Source: Paraburkholderia sp. IMGN_8 (GTDB lineage: Bacteria > Pseudomonadota > Gammaproteobacteria > Burkholderiales > Burkholderiaceae). Taken from it: a stretch of DNA of 64,000 nt. Of the stretch, positions 16,934 through 26,112 are shown piece by piece. The translations under genes and the position numbers were made by a program. The stretch spans positions 4,385,874 to 4,449,873 of the forward strand of contig NZ_CP150901.1 of the NCBI RefSeq assembly GCF_038050405.1. Reading direction: 5' to 3'. The first letter of the stretch is position 1, and each line of letters opens with the position of its first letter. The notes under the pieces are model-generated. The model saw only the letters and a list, made by a program, of their open reading frames with translations. It was not told where the DNA came from and ran no database searches.

Positions 16934-16949
16934 GCGAGCTCATCGCTCA
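16931..16949 (+). promoter_or_regulatory. Intercistronic hairpin after the oxygenase gene
   Basis: TGAGCGA and TCGCTCA form a perfect 7-bp stem with a 5-nt loop, beginning in the stop codon of the oxygenase gene and followed by only a few T residues. It may stabilise or partly terminate the transcript before the SDR gene. Confidence 0.4.
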
Positions 16950-16993
16950 TTATTCAACTCTGCATAAGGAGGCCGGCACCGCGCCGGCGTGAG

Positions 16994-17773
16994 ATGCAAG
17001 GTTCAAGACTAAGAGACAGAGTCGCGTTGATTACGGGCGGCGGAGGCGGCATTGGTGCTTCCACCGCAGGTGTGTTCTGTGACGAAGGCGCTGCAGTCGT
17101 CCTCGTCGACGCAAATCCACAAGCGCTCGCGAACGTCGCAGACGACTTGCTCAGCCGGGATGCCGCAGCAAGGATTCAAACGTATGTCGCTGACGTGGCG
17201 AACGCCGACCAAGCTGTTGCAGCCGTCGAGATTGCCGAACGTGTGTTCGGCCGGCTTGACGTGCTCGTCAACAATGCCGCGATGCGTAACTACAGCGCGC
17301 TCGCCGACGCGACGCCGGAAGAATGGCAAAGCATGGTGTCAGTAAATCTAGTGGGCACCTCGAACTACTGCAGGGCTGCTTTGCCGTTGTTGCGTGCGGC
17401 GGGTTCGGCGAGCATCGTCAACGTATCGTCCTGCTACGCGGTCACCGGCCGCAAGGGCATGGGCCTCTACGATGCGACTAAGGCCGGCATGCTCGCTATG
17501 ACTCGCACGCTTGCCTTCGAGGAGGCTGCACACGGTGTGCGTGCCAACGCAATATGCCCAGGCTCGACGCTGACTGATTTTCACGTCAATCGGGCGCAGG
17601 CTGCTGGAAAGAGTGTAGAGGTGCTCAAAACACAAAGGCAAGACACGTCGTTGTTAGAACGTTGGGCGTCTCCTGAGGAGGTCGCATGGCCGATTCTATG
17701 GCTTGCGAGCGATGAGGCATCGTTTATCACCGGCACCACGCTGATGGTCGACGGCGGCTTGTCGATTATGTGA
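16994..17773 (+). CDS. Short-chain dehydrogenase/reductase
   Basis: The 259-residue classical SDR shows the NAD(P)-binding TGGGGGIG (14-21), VLVNNAA, the catalytic Ser in IVNVSS, the YDATK motif (Tyr and Lys) and the NAICPG segment. An Asp at the end of the second strand (VLVDANP) favours NAD. It sits between the oxygenase and its reductase and ends where the reductase frame begins. It probably oxidises the dihydrodiol or alcohol product of the oxygenase; that role is inferred from position. Confidence 0.9.
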   Translation: MQGSRLRDRVALITGGGGGIGASTAGVFCDEGAAVVLVDANPQALANVADDLLSRDAAARIQTYVADVANADQAVAAVEIAERVFGRLDVLVNNAAMRNYSALADATPEEWQSMVSVNLVGTSNYCRAALPLLRAAGSASIVNVSSCYAVTGRKGMGLYDATKAGMLAMTRTLAFEEAAHGVRANAICPGSTLTDFHVNRAQAAGKSVEVLKTQRQDTSLLERWASPEEVAWPILWLASDEASFITGTTLMVDGGLSIM

Positions 17774-17784
17774 CGGTGGTGGCC

Positions 17785-18750
17785 ATGAAGAATTCCACAA
17801 TGATGGTGCGAGTTGCGCGGCGCAATATCGAGGCTGACGGCATCGTCAGTTTTGAATTCGCAAGTTTAGACGGTCGTGATTTGCCGGCGTTCGATGCTGG
17901 CTCACACATCGATGTCCACTTGCCAACGGGGCATGTGCGGCAGTATTCGCTTTGCAGCGCGCCCCACGAGCGTTCGCGTTATCAAATTGCCGTGTTACGC
18001 GAAGAGCAGTCGCGAGGTGGTTCGGCAGGTATGCACGACGCAGTTAGAGAAGGGGACGAACTGAGCGTCAGTATGCCTCGCAATCACTTCGCGCTCGCGT
18101 CCGTTCCTGCGAAGCACCTGATGTTGGCCGGGGGCATCGGGCTCACTCCGTTGCTTTGCATGGCACAGCACCTCGACCGTACCGGTAAAGATTTCGAACT
18201 GCACTACTGTGCACGCTCGCGTTCGCGTGCGGCTTTCCTCGAGCGGCTCGCGGACGCGTCTTGGGCTGAGCGCGTTCACTATCACTTCGACGACGAGGAT
18301 GAGCACCAACGCCTTCGTCTTGATGCGCTGCTCAAGGATGCAACCCCGGACACGCATCTCTATGTCTGCGGGCCGCAAGGCTTCATGAACGCGGTGCTTG
18401 ATGCGGCGCGTGCGAGCGGGTGGCCAGAGAGTCGAATGCATTACGAGTTCTTCTCGGCTCCTACCGTCGACACGTCGGCCGATGGCAGCTTTGAAGTATG
18501 CCTTGCACGCACTGGAAAGACTGTGACCATCCCCGCAGACCGCACGGTGACGCAGGCGCTCGCGGACGCTGGAGTTGACGTATCCGTTTCGTGCGAACAG
18601 GGCATTTGTGGAACCTGCCTTACCCGCGTTCTCGACGGCGAGCCGGAACATCGAGACCTGTTTCTATCTCCGGAAGAGCAGTCGCGAAACGACCAGTTCC
18701 TACCGTGCTGCTCGCGCTCGAAGTCCAGGAGACTTGTGCTGGACCTGTAA
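17785..18750 (+). CDS. Flavin- and [2Fe-2S]-dependent oxygenase reductase
   Basis: Domain order is that of the phthalate dioxygenase reductase/VanB family: flavin-binding barrel with RQYSLCSAP, NAD-binding domain with LAGGIGLTPLL and LYVCGPQGFM, and a C-terminal plant-type ferredoxin domain with CEQGICGTC and a distal CC. It would pass electrons from NADH to the Rieske oxygenase. ATG 17785 is chosen; a GTG at 17770 overlapping the SDR stop is possible. Complete in length at about 321 residues. Confidence 0.92.
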   Translation: MKNSTMMVRVARRNIEADGIVSFEFASLDGRDLPAFDAGSHIDVHLPTGHVRQYSLCSAPHERSRYQIAVLREEQSRGGSAGMHDAVREGDELSVSMPRNHFALASVPAKHLMLAGGIGLTPLLCMAQHLDRTGKDFELHYCARSRSRAAFLERLADASWAERVHYHFDDEDEHQRLRLDALLKDATPDTHLYVCGPQGFMNAVLDAARASGWPESRMHYEFFSAPTVDTSADGSFEVCLARTGKTVTIPADRTVTQALADAGVDVSVSCEQGICGTCLTRVLDGEPEHRDLFLSPEEQSRNDQFLPCCSRSKSRRLVLDL

Positions 18751-18787
18751 CGCTGCAACCCCGCAACACACGCCCGGCGCGCCTTAA

Positions 18788-20101
18788 GTGCCGGATGTCA
18801 AAACGGAAGAAGAAAACGGGCGGCGTACGCACGCCCTGCATGGAGGAGTCGTGGGAAAAAACCTGACGTCATCGAGTGACGCATCGGGCGCGGACTGGGC
18901 CGCGTCAAGCGTCGGTGAAACGGCGGCGAGCCCCTACCGCTGGGTTGCTCTGTTCATCGTGTGGGCAGCATTTCTTCTCAGCTACGTCGACCGTGTCGCA
19001 TGGAGCACGGTTGCAGCGCCTGTTGGCGCATCGCTCGGTATCAAGGTGTCGCTACTTGGTGCCTTTGTTACGGCGTTCTATGCGGGATACGTGGTGGCAA
19101 ACATCATCGGAGGCATGCTGACCGATTTTCTCGGCGGTCGGGCCATGATGACGCTCGCCTTGCTTCCGCTGGGTGTCTTCACGTTCTTCTTTGGCGAGAC
19201 GACCTCGTTGACGGTGGGCATTCTGATTCAACTGGCAATGGGCTTTGCAGCCGGAGCTGACTATTCGGCCGGGATGAAGGTGATTCCTGCGTGGTTCACG
19301 CGAGACCGCGGTCGAGCGATGGGCATTTACACCACGGCAACATCGCTCGCCGTGGTCCTAGCCAATGCAATCGTGCCCACTATTTCGGCGCAGTACGGCT
19401 GGGCCAGCGCGTTTCGCATGCTCGGCATTGCCACGTTCGCCTGGGGCATCGTCTCCCTTCTGTTTCTCAAGAATCGCCCGGTTGGCGAACGAGCTCCGGC
19501 TCGCAACAGTGCGAAAGAGATGCTTAGTCTCTTGCGTAATCGCAATCTGATATTTCTTTCCATTGCTGGTTGCGGCGGTCTCTGGGCGACTGTTGGCTTC
19601 GGCGCATGGGGAAATGCACTGATGACGCGGCAATACGGCATTTCTCCCGTCGTGGCTGGGTCGATTATCGCGTCTTTCGGCATCGGCGCGGTCGTTGCGA
19701 AACCCACACTCGGTTGGATTTCCGACCTGCCGGGAATCTCGCGTCGGCTCATGTCTATTTTGGTTCTGGTCGCGTTTGCCATCACTCTTGTGGTGTTTGG
19801 CATGTGCTCGACTGTCACGCAGTTTTATATCGTCGCTCCGGTCCTGGGCGCGTTTTCATATGGTTACCTACCGGTGCTTATGGCACAGGTGAGCGACGCA
19901 TCCGGAAAACGTCTGGCTGGAGCGAGCGCTGGTTGGACAAACGCCATTTGGCAAATGGGTAGCGCTGTGTCTCCTCTGGCTGTCGGACACGTCTATGGCG
20001 GGACGCATTCAATCGTGCTTGCCGTTCTTACGCTTGCCATCGGGCCAGTCATCGGTCTTGTAGCGATGCTGTTCGTGAGCAAACGCATCGCACAGGTCTA
20101 A
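18788..20101 (+). CDS. MFS transporter (aromatic acid/anion symporter type)
   Basis: About twelve hydrophobic segments are present. LSYVDRVAWSTVAAP in helix 1 resembles the acid:H+ symporter branch, and the loop 2-3 motif GGMLTDFLGGRAMM is the MFS signature. The GTG at 18788 has no Shine-Dalgarno; a GTG at 18851 follows GGAGGA closely and may be the true start. As part of the oxygenase operon it most likely imports the operon's substrate across the inner membrane. Confidence 0.9.
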   Translation: MPDVKTEEENGRRTHALHGGVVGKNLTSSSDASGADWAASSVGETAASPYRWVALFIVWAAFLLSYVDRVAWSTVAAPVGASLGIKVSLLGAFVTAFYAGYVVANIIGGMLTDFLGGRAMMTLALLPLGVFTFFFGETTSLTVGILIQLAMGFAAGADYSAGMKVIPAWFTRDRGRAMGIYTTATSLAVVLANAIVPTISAQYGWASAFRMLGIATFAWGIVSLLFLKNRPVGERAPARNSAKEMLSLLRNRNLIFLSIAGCGGLWATVGFGAWGNALMTRQYGISPVVAGSIIASFGIGAVVAKPTLGWISDLPGISRRLMSILVLVAFAITLVVFGMCSTVTQFYIVAPVLGAFSYGYLPVLMAQVSDASGKRLAGASAGWTNAIWQMGSAVSPLAVGHVYGGTHSIVLAVLTLAIGPVIGLVAMLFVSKRIAQV

Positions 20102-20190
20102 TTCGGTCCGCGCGATTGGATGCAAATAGAAAAATCGATGTGTTGCTTTAATATTTCGTTAGTACCGCTACTCACAATAAGGAGACTAGC

Positions 20191-21276
20191 TTGAAATCGA
20201 ATCACGGTACGCGACTGTTGAGGACAGTCCTCGCTGCAACGATATGCTCGTCGGCAACTATTGCAGCTCACGCTCAGTCCTCGGTAACGCTCTACGGCAT
20301 TCTTGACTCTGGCGTCGAGTACGTGACCCATGCAGCCAAGCAAGGCTCCGGTAACCTGTTTCGTGTTAACACCGGCAATCGCATCAATTCTCGTTGGGGT
20401 TTCACTGGCAAGGAAGACCTTGGGGCAGGTCTGCGCTCGATATTCACGCTCGAATCGGGCTTCGCAACGAATAACGGTACCCTGCAGCAGGGAGGACGGT
20501 TGTTCGGCCGCCAAGCGTTCGTTGGCCTGGAGAGCGATCAGTTCGGTGCGGTGATGGCTGGCCGGCAGATGACGCCTATGTACCGCTTCTTCCTGGCGCT
20601 CGACCCTCTCAACTACTCCAGCTATGGCCTGTCGGCCCAGGATGCGCAGTTTGTTGGACGGGCCGATAACGCGCTCGAGTATCTGGGGCACGCCGGTCCG
20701 TTCGAGCTGAACGCGCTCTACAGTTTTGGCTACGATTCGACGATTGCGAATGGTGCCCAGCTGCCGGGAGAGTTCCGCGTTGGCAAGCAATTTGATATTG
20801 GTGGCCGGTATCGCCAGGGTCCATTTAACCTGACCTTCGTTTATGAGCAACGCCAAGGGACGAGTGTTGCCTCGTCCGGCGACAGCGAGCGGCGCTATCT
20901 CGCGGGCGGTTCGTGGACTATCGGCAATGCGACCCTGTACGCTGGATACGAACTCCTTCTGAACGACATTGCCGCTACGTTCGCGGCGTCACCGCCGCAG
21001 ACCATGGCATTTGGAGGCCTTCGCTATAAGATAACACCAGCGTTTCAAGTTTCGGCGGGGTCGTACTATCATGCATTTCGGACGGTTTCGGCGCATGCCA
21101 TCAGCTCAGGCGTCAACGCAGACTACCTGTTATCCAAGCGCACCACGCTGTACACGGATGTCACGTACGTCATCAACAGCGCGAAGTCTGCCTTGAGTGC
21201 GACAGGGTCGACCACCCCAGTCGCGACCGGCGCCAACCAACTCGCGGTGGTAGTCGGAATCGCGCATGCTTTCTGA
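20191..21276 (+). CDS. Gram-negative porin (OpcP-like)
   Basis: It starts at TTG with AAGGAG 6 nt upstream. A signal peptide ends in AAHAQS. The mature protein opens with SSVTLYGILDSGVEY, the hallmark of Burkholderia trimeric porins, and ends in an aromatic C-terminal residue (GIAHAF) needed for outer-membrane insertion. Length (361 aa) is normal. Its place after the importer suggests uptake of the same substrate through the outer membrane. Confidence 0.93.
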   Translation: MKSNHGTRLLRTVLAATICSSATIAAHAQSSVTLYGILDSGVEYVTHAAKQGSGNLFRVNTGNRINSRWGFTGKEDLGAGLRSIFTLESGFATNNGTLQQGGRLFGRQAFVGLESDQFGAVMAGRQMTPMYRFFLALDPLNYSSYGLSAQDAQFVGRADNALEYLGHAGPFELNALYSFGYDSTIANGAQLPGEFRVGKQFDIGGRYRQGPFNLTFVYEQRQGTSVASSGDSERRYLAGGSWTIGNATLYAGYELLLNDIAATFAASPPQTMAFGGLRYKITPAFQVSAGSYYHAFRTVSAHAISSGVNADYLLSKRTTLYTDVTYVINSAKSALSATGSTTPVATGANQLAVVVGIAHAF

Positions 21277-21566
21277 GTTGTGCGGGGCCAGCAGGACTAC
21301 GCGGGCTGCGCATGAGGGCCGGTGTTGCTGGCGCGTGTCCGCAGCCTACTGGCAGGGTGGCGCTCACGTAGCCTTGGTGGGCGGTGCGACCGCCGCGGCG
21401 CTCGGCGTGGTTGTCGGCACTGTTCGCATCGTCAAGACGCAAGGAGCGCAATAGACGCGTTGCTGCTGACAGCTCGTGATGGAACACCTTAAGGTGCGTC
21501 GCTGTAGGAAAGACGTTCAACGAAGATTGCCTGTCACTCAATAGGACCCGGAGCCGTATCTTTGCG

Positions 21567-21806
21567 TTAAGCAGCCAGTCGATGCTCGTAGTACGGCCGG
21601 TCGCTGTCATCAAGTACTGCGTACAAGGCCTCCAGGTCTGACGCATCCGGGTTTAACCATGCATCGACGTTTTCCGGCTTGTTAGGAATGATGCAGCGGT
21701 CATGGCCGGCAGCAGCAACCTCGTCTGGCGGCTCATCCGTTATCGCCGCAAACGACAGCAAGTCTGGTTCACCAGGTGCCGACCAGCGTGACCACAAACA
21801 GGCGAC
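21567..21806 (-). pseudogene. SRAP (YedK/HMCES-like) 3'-end fragment, copy 2
   Basis: The frame covers the C-terminal third of an SRAP protein: LWSRWSAPGEPDLLSF, ITDEPPDEVAAAGHDRC with the conserved HDR motif, PNKPENVDAWLNPDASDLEA, and YYEHRLAA at the end. A stop lies directly before this block, and the N-terminal catalytic Cys2 region is missing. A shorter relic of the same gene end lies in the same orientation at 14638-14760. Confidence 0.75.
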
Positions 21807-22322
21807 CTAGCATGTCATGGGGCGGACTCGGATTGAACTCGAGGACGACATTTTCGTCCTTTTCACTAGGGTCTGTTGACATTCAAAGCTTGCCGCACAA
21901 CAGGGCCCAAGGCAGCGGGCCACGTCTTCACGTTGGGCGTAGCGGTCTTGCTTGTCGTGTCAATACTGCAATCGGTTGCGGTTGCCGCGACCCCGACCGT
22001 CGCCGCTCTGAAAATCGTTGCGCCAAACGCCAAGGAGAGCGCGCTGATCCCCGGGCTACACGCCGCAGCCAGCGACATCCTGTTATCGGACAGTCGATTG
22101 TGGGACGGAAATAAGCGATTGCTGGTCGAACATCTGGATACGGGCGAATCGGAACAGCGGGCTATGATCTTTGCGCCGCACCAATAGGAACCTCGCGCGC
22201 TCTGGGCAAAGAACCTAACAGCGGAGGAGCTGCGTATTCACCGTGATGGGGCGCGGTGCAATTACGTTGACCACGACTTCTTCGACGACTTCAACGCCGC
22301 TGCCGGCGAACTCTGGTGCGTA
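21807..22322. other. Region between SRAP fragment and aldehyde dehydrogenase; no supported gene
   Basis: A plus-strand frame at 21876-22187 begins with a hydrophobic stretch (LGVAVLLVVSILQSVAVAA) but has no ribosome-binding site and no recognisable domain. GGGTCTGTTGACATTC near 21870 resembles the outer end of some insertion sequences, but no partner end or transposase was found. Confidence 0.3.
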
Positions 22323-23450
22323 TCAAGTAGCGGACAACTGAATCGCCTTGAGCTCGGTGAACTCCTCGATGCCGTAGATGCCCATTTCGCGACCGTTTCC
22401 TGACTGTTTGTAGCCGCCAAATGGGGCCAAGATGTTGAAGGCAGCTCCGTTGACGTCGACTTGGCCGGCTCGGACCTTCTTGGCGACGCTCATGGCCCGC
22501 GCTGGATCCGCAGACCAAACAGCTCCGGCGAGGCCGTACGCTGTTCCATTCGCGATCTTGATCGCAGTTTCCTCATCACCCTCAGGATAAGTGAGGATTG
22601 AAAGAACTGGTCCGAAGATTTCCTCCTGATCCAGAACGCTGCCAGGAACGACTCGACCGAAAATCGTCGGTTGACAGAAGTAGCCGTGGGCTACGGACGC
22701 AGGTTCTTCCAGTCCTCCGTACAGCAGGCAAGCTCCGGACTCAATGCCTTCCTGGATCAGTGAGCGTACCCGAACAAGCTGCGTCCGGGAGACCAGTGGC
22801 CCCATACGCGTAGCCCCATCGCTTGGATCGCCAAGCGTGAATTTCTGAGCCGCTTGAATGGCGAGCTGGCTGACTTCTTCATAGCGATTTTCCGGAACGA
22901 TCAGTCGAGTCAGCGCAGTGCATGTCTGACCGGAATTCAAGAAACAGGAGCCGACAGTGGCTCGCACTGCGTTGGGGAAATCTGCATCATCAAGCAAGAT
23001 CGAGGCCGATTTCCCGCCGAGCTCCAAGGCTACTCGCTTGACCGAATCGCTAGCCAGCTTACTAATAGCTTTTCCAGCGGCGGTGGAACCGGTGAAGGAG
23101 ACCATGTCTACATCTGGATGAGAAACGAGATCCCGACCAACGGTCGCTCCGTACCCGCTGACCAGGTTGAATACTCCGCTAGGTAAGCCCGCTTCGTGAA
23201 AAGCCTCCGCCAGCATAAACGCATTCAATGGGGCAACTTCAGACGGTTTCAGTACCACAGTACAACCTGATGCGATCGCCGCGACTACTTTAGCGGCGAT
23301 TTGATGGAGCGGATAATTCCACGGCGTAATGCAAGCAACCACCCCGATCGGCTCCCGAATCACCTTGGAATTTATTATGGATTTCTCTTCGAAGATCATT
23401 GGTAGCAAGTCGACAATAGTGTCAAATTGCTGCAAAGGCAAGGCACCCAT
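22323..23450 (-). CDS. Aldehyde dehydrogenase, N-terminally truncated
   Basis: The ALDH core is present: ITPWNYPLHQ, LKPSEVAP, FTGSTAAGK for NAD, ELGGKS with the general-base Glu, NSGQTC with the nucleophile Cys, EEIFGPVLS and FGGYKQSGNGREMG. At 375 residues it lacks about the first 100 residues of the family (about 475). Homologous-looking codons (SPVYDLA) continue a little upstream of the ATG, then the similarity stops. The missing part includes the first helices and oligomerisation strands, so the gene is probably a 5'-truncated pseudogene. A perfect 26-bp dyad lies about 100 bp upstream. Confidence 0.8.
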   Translation of the reverse strand: MGALPLQQFDTIVDLLPMIFEEKSIINSKVIREPIGVVACITPWNYPLHQIAAKVVAAIASGCTVVLKPSEVAPLNAFMLAEAFHEAGLPSGVFNLVSGYGATVGRDLVSHPDVDMVSFTGSTAAGKAISKLASDSVKRVALELGGKSASILLDDADFPNAVRATVGSCFLNSGQTCTALTRLIVPENRYEEVSQLAIQAAQKFTLGDPSDGATRMGPLVSRTQLVRVRSLIQEGIESGACLLYGGLEEPASVAHGYFCQPTIFGRVVPGSVLDQEEIFGPVLSILTYPEGDEETAIKIANGTAYGLAGAVWSADPARAMSVAKKVRAGQVDVNGAAFNILAPFGGYKQSGNGREMGIYGIEEFTELKAIQLSAT

Positions 23451-23552
23451 GGCGAGGTCGTAAACGGGCGAGGCAGAACGGTGTTTGATGTTGGCTTTGC
23501 ACGAGCGATTCGGAAGATTCTCGGAAGCTAATCGGCTTGAGCAGAACGATGT

Positions 23553-23578
23553 ATTTCGATGTATTGATACATCGAAAT
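23553..23578. promoter_or_regulatory. Perfect 12-bp inverted repeat (operator-like) with a third half-site
   Basis: ATTTCGATGTAT, 2 nt, ATACATCGAAAT is perfect over 24 bases. A further CGATGTAT lies directly before it (23548-23555), spaced by one half turn. The size and spacing suit a TetR- or MarR-type dimer. No regulator gene is adjacent. Confidence 0.55.
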
Positions 23579-23791
23579 GAAAAGCTACACGGAAGCCTTG
23601 TCACACAACGCTTCCGCGCCAGCAGGCTGCAAACTATGCGTCGCTAGGATATAGGTCCAGAGCGACGGGTGTACTGCTTCCGGAGCGGGCAGCGGGAGGG
23701 TCATTGGATTGCGCAAAAACCTGTATGGATGTACAGTATCCTGCGCGGATTTTCGTAGCTGCGAACGGACACTTTTTTCGGGAGAAGCTCC

Positions 23792-24076
23792 ATGGATATG
23801 CGCGTTCGCAAGCCCGTCAGCCACCCGATGCCAGAAATTGCGGCGTTTGTCGCGGAACTGAAAGCGGCGTTTGGCGAACAGGAAATCGATGAGGCCATTC
23901 GCCGCGGCAAGGCGGGAGAGCCGACGTTTTATGCATGCGAAAATGGCCATACTGTCGGCACTGCTACGCTGGCGCAAACCAACGTCTGGCCTGTTGACCG
24001 GGCAGTGCGCGACCGTCATTACTGCGCCGGTTGCGACGGCTCCTGCGTGGGCACCACAAATTCCTGCCGTCCATAA
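23792..24076 (+). CDS. Small orphan protein (94 aa), Cys-rich C-terminus
   Basis: ATG 23792 lies shortly after a GGAGAAG site. The product has a helical N-terminal part (PEIAAFVAELKAAFGEQEIDEAIRRG) and a C-terminal part with YCAGCDGSCVG and a final Cys that could bind metal. I recognise no named family. It is first in a rightward set of three small genes. Confidence 0.65.
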   Translation: MDMRVRKPVSHPMPEIAAFVAELKAAFGEQEIDEAIRRGKAGEPTFYACENGHTVGTATLAQTNVWPVDRAVRDRHYCAGCDGSCVGTTNSCRP

Positions 24077-24102
24077 AACCGCATGCAAATTGAGGAGAGG
24101 TC

Positions 24103-24453
24103 ATGTTTCGATTTTTGGGCGTGGGCGCAATCCTGCTTGCAGCTGCTTCGACCGGAGTCGCAGGCGAACACTACGTCGAAATCTGGAATCCGCCTGAAGC
24201 CCGACTGGTGAAACCGCCGGTTAACGGCAAGCCCAAGCCTGGCAAAGCATCACTCCTCTCACACAGCACTTCCAAGGCTGAACCCCGCCGGGTCACAGAC
24301 TCGATTGCGAAGGTATCCCCGAACAGACGCATGGGGGATCACCTGAAGAAACCCATGACGCCGCGCGCGACGGACCTCCCTCGCATCATGACGCCCGAGG
24401 GCAATGTGCTTCGCGTGACGGCTCGAGGAGCATCTGCAGAGGTCGTTCGCTGA
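24103..24453 (+). CDS. Secreted orphan protein (116 aa)
   Basis: GAGGAGAGG lies just before ATG. The N-terminus is a short signal peptide (RFLGVGAILLAAASTGVAG). The rest is basic and Pro-rich with no recognised domain. Its stop overlaps the start of the next gene (TGATG), indicating translational coupling. Confidence 0.65.
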   Translation: MFRFLGVGAILLAAASTGVAGEHYVEIWNPPEARLVKPPVNGKPKPGKASLLSHSTSKAEPRRVTDSIAKVSPNRRMGDHLKKPMTPRATDLPRIMTPEGNVLRVTARGASAEVVR

Positions 24454-24671
24454 TGGAATCGCAAAGCTATCTGGGGTACAACGTGTGGGGCCACGCTATC
24501 TTGCAACAGGAGGATATCCTGTTGCCCGAACGGTACGCGGCGAGTGGCACGATTACTCGGCACAACAAGCTCGTTGAGGCGTCGGGTGTCCTCGGCTATT
24601 TTGATACCGAAGAACAAGCTAAGCATGCCGGACTTGACTGGGCACGAGCGTGGGTCGATAGCCATGGATGA
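24453..24671 (+). CDS. Small orphan protein, relative of the protein at 12791-13021
   Basis: The 72-residue product is coupled to the upstream secreted protein by a one-base stop/start overlap. The core YAASGTITRHNKLVEASG then LGYFDTEEQAKHAGLDWARAW parallels ATGALGSFPTEMEARQFAIEYAKA at 12791-13021, so both belong to one small Burkholderiaceae family of unknown function. Confidence 0.65.
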   Translation: MESQSYLGYNVWGHAILQQEDILLPERYAASGTITRHNKLVEASGVLGYFDTEEQAKHAGLDWARAWVDSHG

Positions 24672-24967
24672 GATAACGCCTCGCCGCCCACCGTGATGTA
24701 CGCGTCTACCACGTCATCACCTCCTCTCTTTGCAACTCATCAGGCTCCTTTGCGAGGCATCTGAAAGATGCGTCGTCACTCTAAAAAGAGTCCCATCCAT
24801 TGAATGGCTTGAATGTCCAAAGAGACTCTTCGAAGTAGAAAGAGTAAAGACATACTTAGCGAATCGAGTTTAGATATCGGTTGCTCAAGTTCGTCTGGTT
24901 GGAATGAAAAGTGACTGCATGCCTCGCTGAAGGGTGCGAAATATTCTGTTCCAGAACGCCAACCCCC
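24672..24967. other. Intergenic region with a 7-bp inverted repeat
   Basis: AAGAGTC (24786-24792) and GACTCTT (24824-24830) are complementary across 31 nt. No gene is evident. It lies between two convergent genes, so weak terminators would be expected, but no T-run follows the stem. Confidence 0.3.
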
Positions 24968-25531
24968 TCAGCAACGAACAGGACGGTCCGCGGCCACGCC
25001 GCCGACGTCGAAGTACATGCGGTCCAGGGGGAGTGTTATCCCGAAAAACGAAGCTTGCCGCCGGCCCTTGCCACCCCAGAACTCAGTCTCTCCACGCTGG
25101 CGGATGATGATGACTTCGGCGGCACCGCCTTCCAGATAGGCCGCCACCCTCCGGTCGATGTCACAAATCCTGTCGCTATCGAGAAGCACTTCGACGCAGA
25201 GGTCGGGCACGAACGGGACCGGGTCGTCACGGTCAAAACCTTCCCACTTGTCGCACGGCATCCATACGACGTCCGGAACCCTGACGCCAAATGACCGGGT
25301 CGTAACGGCCACCGACATGGCGGCGAGATGACCCATCTGTTCAGTCAGGTGACAGTAGACATCTGTGAGCACTATCTGGCGCCTGGCAGACGGGGAAGGA
25401 TTCAGAACCGCCTCGCCGAGTTCGTCGAGCTCATAGCGGTAACGCTCGACAAATTCTGTATTCGGAGTGACGCGACGCCAGGCTGCGAGCAGTTCGTAAC
25501 GGTCCAGAAGAGCAGGCGTGGCCATAGTCAT
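24968..25531 (-). CDS. Uma2-family (DUF820) PD-(D/E)XK nuclease-like protein
   Basis: The Uma2 pattern is visible: ELGEAVLNPSPSARRQIV near the start, FGVRVPDVVWMPCDKW with the Asp of the PD motif, FVPDLCVEVLLDSD with the second acidic pair, and DRRVAAYLEGGAAEVIII. The Lys usually found before the final AYLEGG helix is Arg here, so catalysis is uncertain. Start may be the second ATG at 25525. Uma2 genes are common, mobile and of unknown role in cyanobacteria and proteobacteria. Confidence 0.75.
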   Translation of the reverse strand: MTMATPALLDRYELLAAWRRVTPNTEFVERYRYELDELGEAVLNPSPSARRQIVLTDVYCHLTEQMGHLAAMSVAVTTRSFGVRVPDVVWMPCDKWEGFDRDDPVPFVPDLCVEVLLDSDRICDIDRRVAAYLEGGAAEVIIIRQRGETEFWGGKGRRQASFFGITLPLDRMYFDVGGVAADRPVRC

Positions 25532-26112
25532 CTCGCGAGGAAGTCACCTAAGCGTAAACCCTCCCCGAGCGACTTGACAATTATTTTATTCTTGTGCGTC
25601 GCACAAATTTAGCTTTGGTAATCAGCGCAACCGGTGTACGATTTTTAGCATTGACCGCATCATCCGGTGCGCTTTATCCCTATGGTGCAGGCAATCAAGG
25701 TCAAATGCTCATCTGGTTTCTCAGATTCGTTGTGCAGCGCAATGGCAGGGTACGAAGACCGCAATTCGCGCCTCCCGCTCTGATGCTTTACGATGTCAAA
25801 TAAGGCATTGACCGCCAGGGTGCACCACGAGCACCATGCGCTCGCTCGCAGAAGGGTTGTTAAACCCGAATATACGGACCCTGGGGGCGCCGAGCCAGGT
25901 AAGCCGTAATTTTTTGGCGTACGAGCCTCGGATGCAAGCGCTGGCGCTATCTGTACCTGCCCGGATGTTATGCGTCCCTCCCAGGTAAAGACATCAAAAA
26001 GCTCCTTCGGGTGGCTAACGGGTCCCTCCGCCAACATAGGACGGCCACAGGGAAAGCCGTGAGCCAGGTCCGTGCGGCACGAGCCGTATCGGCTGAAGAA
26101 AGGAAGTCCAAC
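25532..26112. other. Intergenic region with a small palindrome
   Basis: TTGTGCG (25594-25600) and CGCACAA (25602-25608) form a palindrome around one base in a short AT-rich patch upstream of the Uma2 gene, possibly an operator. The rest holds no supported gene; a long minus-strand frame crossing this region overlaps the better supported gene at 26113 and is not credible. Confidence 0.35.

Noticed and set aside
21865..21890. Possible insertion-sequence end GGGTCTGTTGACATTC
   Set aside because: No matching second end, target duplication or transposase in the window.
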